Origin: CAYRZF01 sp964428805
GTDB lineage: Bacteria > Methylomirabilota > Methylomirabilia > Rokubacteriales > CSP1-6
Direction of reading: 5' to 3'
Length of the DNA: 7,217 nt
Assembly (NCBI GenBank): GCA_964428805.1
Contig: CAYRZF010000096.1
Span: 1 to 7,217 of the forward strand
Part shown: piece by piece, positions 5,304 to 7,217 of the stretch
Position numbering within the stretch: the first letter of the stretch is position 1
Layout of the letters: every line of letters starts with the position of its first letter
Translations under genes and position numbers: made by a program
The notes under the pieces: model-generated
The model's input: the letters and a program-made list of their open reading frames with translations, nothing else
Told to the model about the DNA's origin: nothing
Databases searched by the model: none

Positions 5304-7163
5304 GTGACGCCCCGCCGATACGCCCTAGCCGTTCTCGGTGTTTCTTCTCTGGCCTTGCTCCTTCTGGCGATCCCCGCTCTCGCCCAGGAAGCGGCCAAGG
5401 CCCCAGACTACCGCGCGTTTCCCATCATCGGCTCCCGCCTGGTAGTCTGGGCCATCGCCCAGCTCCACCTGAACTTCGCCGCCTTCATCCTCGGCGTGCC
5501 GATCTTCGCGGTGATCATCGAGATCATGGGCTGGCGAACGGGTGAGCGGCGCTACGACTGGCTGGCCCACGAGTTCGTCAAGCTCACCTTCGCGGCGTTC
5601 TCCACCACGGCGCTCCTCGGGGCCTTCCTCCTTTTTCTGTTTGTCGGTTATTACCCCAGGTTCTGGGCGTATATGACGGGGATCTTCCACCCCACGTTCT
5701 GGGTGTATGCCCTCCTGTTCTTCCTGGAGACCTTCACCGTCTACCTGTGGTACTACGGCTGGGACTGGCTCTCTGGATCGAAGAAGTGGATCCACGTCTC
5801 CCTGGGGGTGCTTTCGAACCTCTTCGGCACCGCCATCCTCTTCGTCTCTAACGCCTGGGTCACCTTCATGACGTCGCCGGCGGGGATCGACGAGGCGGGC
5901 AACCTGACCTCCCTCTGGGGGGCCATCAACAACTACACCTGGATGCCGCTCAACATCCACCGGCTGATCGCCAACGTGGTCTTCGGCGGGACGATCGCCG
6001 CGGCGTATGCCGCGGTCAGGTTCCTCCAGGCCAAGACCGACGAGGAGAGGGCCCGCTACGACTGGATGGGGTACGTGGGGAACTTTGTGGCCATCTCGGC
6101 GCTGATGGTGCTCCCCTTCGCCGGCTACTGGCTGGGGCGCGAGATCTACGCCTACAACCAGACGATGGGGATCACCATGATGGGCGGCTTCATGTCCTGG
6201 CTCTGGGTGGTCCAGGCGATCCTCATCGGGGTGCTCTTCATCGGCTCCAACTACTACCTCTGGCTCGGCATGGAGCGGATCCCCGGCTCCGAGCGCTACC
6301 GCCGCTACATCCCCTACATGATCATGATCCTCGCGGCGGGCTTCATCGTGTGGGCCACGCCGCGGAGCATCCCCGTGACGCCCTCCGAGATGCGGGTCAT
6401 GGGCGGCGCCCACCACCCGGTCCTGGGCGTCCTCGGCGTCATGTCCGCCAAGAACACGGCCGTGAACCTGATGATCCTGACGACCTTCCTCTCCTACCTC
6501 CTCTACCGGCGCGCCAACAAGCTGTCGGTGAAGCCCTGGGTGGGCACGGGCATGGCGGTCCAGTGGCTGATATTCGCCCTGGCGGCTTCTGTCGTGACCT
6601 TCTACGGCGTGTACGGCTACTTCGTCGAATCCATCGTCCGCATCGGCTTTTCCGTCTATCAGGTGCTGGCGGTGCTGGGGGCGCTCGTGCTCGTCATGGC
6701 CATCGACATCCCCATGTTCAGGGGCGCCCGGTCCACGGGCCAGATCCGCTGGGGGACCATCGCCCCGCGCTCCCAGTACGTCTTGATTCTCCTGGCGGTG
6801 ACGTTCACGTGGCTGATGGGGCTGATGGGTTTTGCCCGCTCGGGCATCCGGCAGCACTGGCACGTGTACGGCGTGGTCCGCGACACTTCCGTGGAGGCGG
6901 TGACGCCGGCGCTCGGCTATGCCGCCAACATGATCACCGTCGTCACGGCGGTCTTCTTCGCCCTGGTGCTCTTCATCTTCTGGCTGGGCGGCCTCGGGGA
7001 GAAGGGCAAGGCCGGGGAACACGCCGGGGCACCAGCGATCGCCGGCGGCTCCGGCGACCACTCACTCGAAGGGGGGCTGCACCCACGCCCTTTGGGCGCG
7101 GGTACCCGCCCTTCCGATTCCTCCCCCCGAGGATTGCGCGGGCAAAGCCCGCGCTCGAATTGA
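5304..7163 (+). CDS. CydA-like cytochrome bd oxidase superfamily subunit I, divergent type with signal peptide
   Basis: The 619-aa membrane protein belongs to the cytochrome bd subunit I (CydA) superfamily, heme-bearing terminal oxidases of the respiratory chain. A signal peptide (1-27, PALA before QEAA) precedes the core, consistent with the outside N-terminus of CydA. Landmarks alignable by eye to E. coli CydA are His55 in QLHLNFAAFILG (the His19 region), Glu142 in FFLETFTVYLWYYGWDWL (the Glu107 region), SNLFGTAILFVSNAWVTFMTSPAG (164-194 region) and His219 (the His186 region). Departures: Val134 falls where Glu99 would be, the long quinol loop and the GRQPW motif are absent, and the core has about 13 hydrophobic segments instead of 9. 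There is no cysteine, so no covalent heme c. Oxygen is the likely substrate, with an electron donor other than quinol, but this is inference. GTG at 5304 is the only start keeping the signal peptide; no Shine-Dalgarno is visible. The stop overlaps the next start (TGATG). Confidence 0.85.
   Translation: MTPRRYALAVLGVSSLALLLLAIPALAQEAAKAPDYRAFPIIGSRLVVWAIAQLHLNFAAFILGVPIFAVIIEIMGWRTGERRYDWLAHEFVKLTFAAFSTTALLGAFLLFLFVGYYPRFWAYMTGIFHPTFWVYALLFFLETFTVYLWYYGWDWLSGSKKWIHVSLGVLSNLFGTAILFVSNAWVTFMTSPAGIDEAGNLTSLWGAINNYTWMPLNIHRLIANVVFGGTIAAAYAAVRFLQAKTDEERARYDWMGYVGNFVAISALMVLPFAGYWLGREIYAYNQTMGITMMGGFMSWLWVVQAILIGVLFIGSNYYLWLGMERIPGSERYRRYIPYMIMILAAGFIVWATPRSIPVTPSEMRVMGGAHHPVLGVLGVMSAKNTAVNLMILTTFLSYLLYRRANKLSVKPWVGTGMAVQWLIFALAASVVTFYGVYGYFVESIVRIGFSVYQVLAVLGALVLVMAIDIPMFRGARSTGQIRWGTIAPRSQYVLILLAVTFTWLMGLMGFARSGIRQHWHVYGVVRDTSVEAVTPALGYAANMITVVTAVFFALVLFIFWLGGLGEKGKAGEHAGAPAIAGGSGDHSLEGGLHPRPLGAGTRPSDSSPRGLRGQSPRSN
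7065..7154. repeat. Palindromic, REP-like element inside the oxidase 3' end
   Basis: Two hairpins lie close together. ACCCACGCCC-TTT-GGGCGCGGGT at 7081-7103 has a 10-bp stem with one mismatch, and GCGCGGGC-AAA-GCCCGCGC at 7136-7154 has a perfect 8-bp stem. GCGGGTACCCGC at 7098-7109 is also a 12-bp palindrome, and a G-run (CTCGAAGGGGGG, from about 7066) is complementary to CTCCCCCCGAG (7121-7131). The layout resembles dispersed intergenic palindromic repeats, but no second copy exists in this window to prove dispersion. It encodes the low-complexity tail (about residues 588-617) of the CydA-like protein. Confidence 0.5.
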
Positions 7164-7217
7164 TGCGAATCCCTGTTCTGGTGAAGGTCTCGGCGTTCGC
7201 CCTGCTGGTCATGGGAA
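7163..7217 (+). CDS. Unidentified exported or membrane-anchored protein, 5' end only (candidate redox partner of the oxidase)
   Basis: The ATG at 7163-7165 shares its A with the TGA stop of the oxidase gene. Eighteen codons are visible, MRIPVLVKVSAFALLVMG, before the window ends: a short basic start followed by a hydrophobic run, as in a signal peptide or anchor. No Shine-Dalgarno precedes it, so translation probably depends on ribosomes finishing the upstream gene. In related gene clusters a c-type cytochrome often follows this kind of CydA-like gene, and a CydB-like subunit is the other option. Neither can be shown from 18 residues. Confidence 0.6.
   Translation, partial: MRIPVLVKVSAFALLVMG

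Noticed and set aside
5325..7061. 578-codon open frame on the minus strand opposite the CydA-like gene
   Set aside because: Its composition is His/Asp/Gly/Glu/Arg-rich with no domain or membrane pattern. It is the antisense shadow of a GC-rich membrane protein gene.

Overview
The window is a GC-rich bacterial chromosome segment. Four things point to a soil or groundwater lineage of the Methylomirabilota/Rokubacteria (NC10) type: the high GC content, TGCTACAAT-type promoters, a Bug/TctC-family relic, and a CydA-like oxidase with a signal peptide and no apparent quinol site. This placement is an inference from gene style and is not proven.

Left part (1-1713). The first 55 bases are the 5' end of a leftward J-domain (DnaJ/CbpA-type) co-chaperone gene. 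An AT-rich control region (17 G/C in bases 181-240) then precedes a rightward two-gene cassette, 'mobile mystery protein' A (Xre-type helix-turn-helix) and B (Fic domain, complete HPFPNGNGR motif). The two genes overlap by 10 nt, the layout of a Fic toxin-antitoxin-like or regulator/AMP-transferase pair found on mobile DNA. Next, leftward, lies only the C-terminal end of a Bug/TctC tripartite tricarboxylate transporter receptor, a gene relic. A 12-bp sequence containing a perfect extended -10 box (TGCTACAAT) occurs at both ends of this accessory block.

Middle part (1714-5117). A leftward two-gene operon runs ftsH then htrA/degP (23 nt apart, strong Shine-Dalgarno before htrA). It encodes the membrane AAA+ zinc protease and a membrane-anchored periplasmic serine protease with two PDZ domains, so it pairs two envelope quality-control proteases. 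A well-formed promoter (TTGACA, 17 bp, TAGCAT) lies upstream.

Right part (5118-7217). A 186-bp divergent intergenic region also carries a rightward promoter. It serves a 619-aa CydA-like protein (cytochrome bd oxidase subunit I superfamily). This protein has a cleavable signal peptide, about 13 predicted membrane segments instead of the usual 9, no cysteine, and no recognisable GRQPW quinol-site motif. Its last ~30 codons lie in a palindromic, REP-like sequence. The stop codon overlaps by 1 nt (TGATG) the start of another rightward gene. That gene begins with a hydrophobic signal/anchor, possibly a c-type cytochrome or other redox partner, and is cut by the window edge.

The most interesting items are the divergent CydA-like oxidase with its coupled partner gene, and the mobile mystery A/B cassette with its candidate operator repeats and a possible Fic-inhibitory motif in protein A. 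All other long open frames are antisense or out-of-frame shadows typical of GC-rich DNA.
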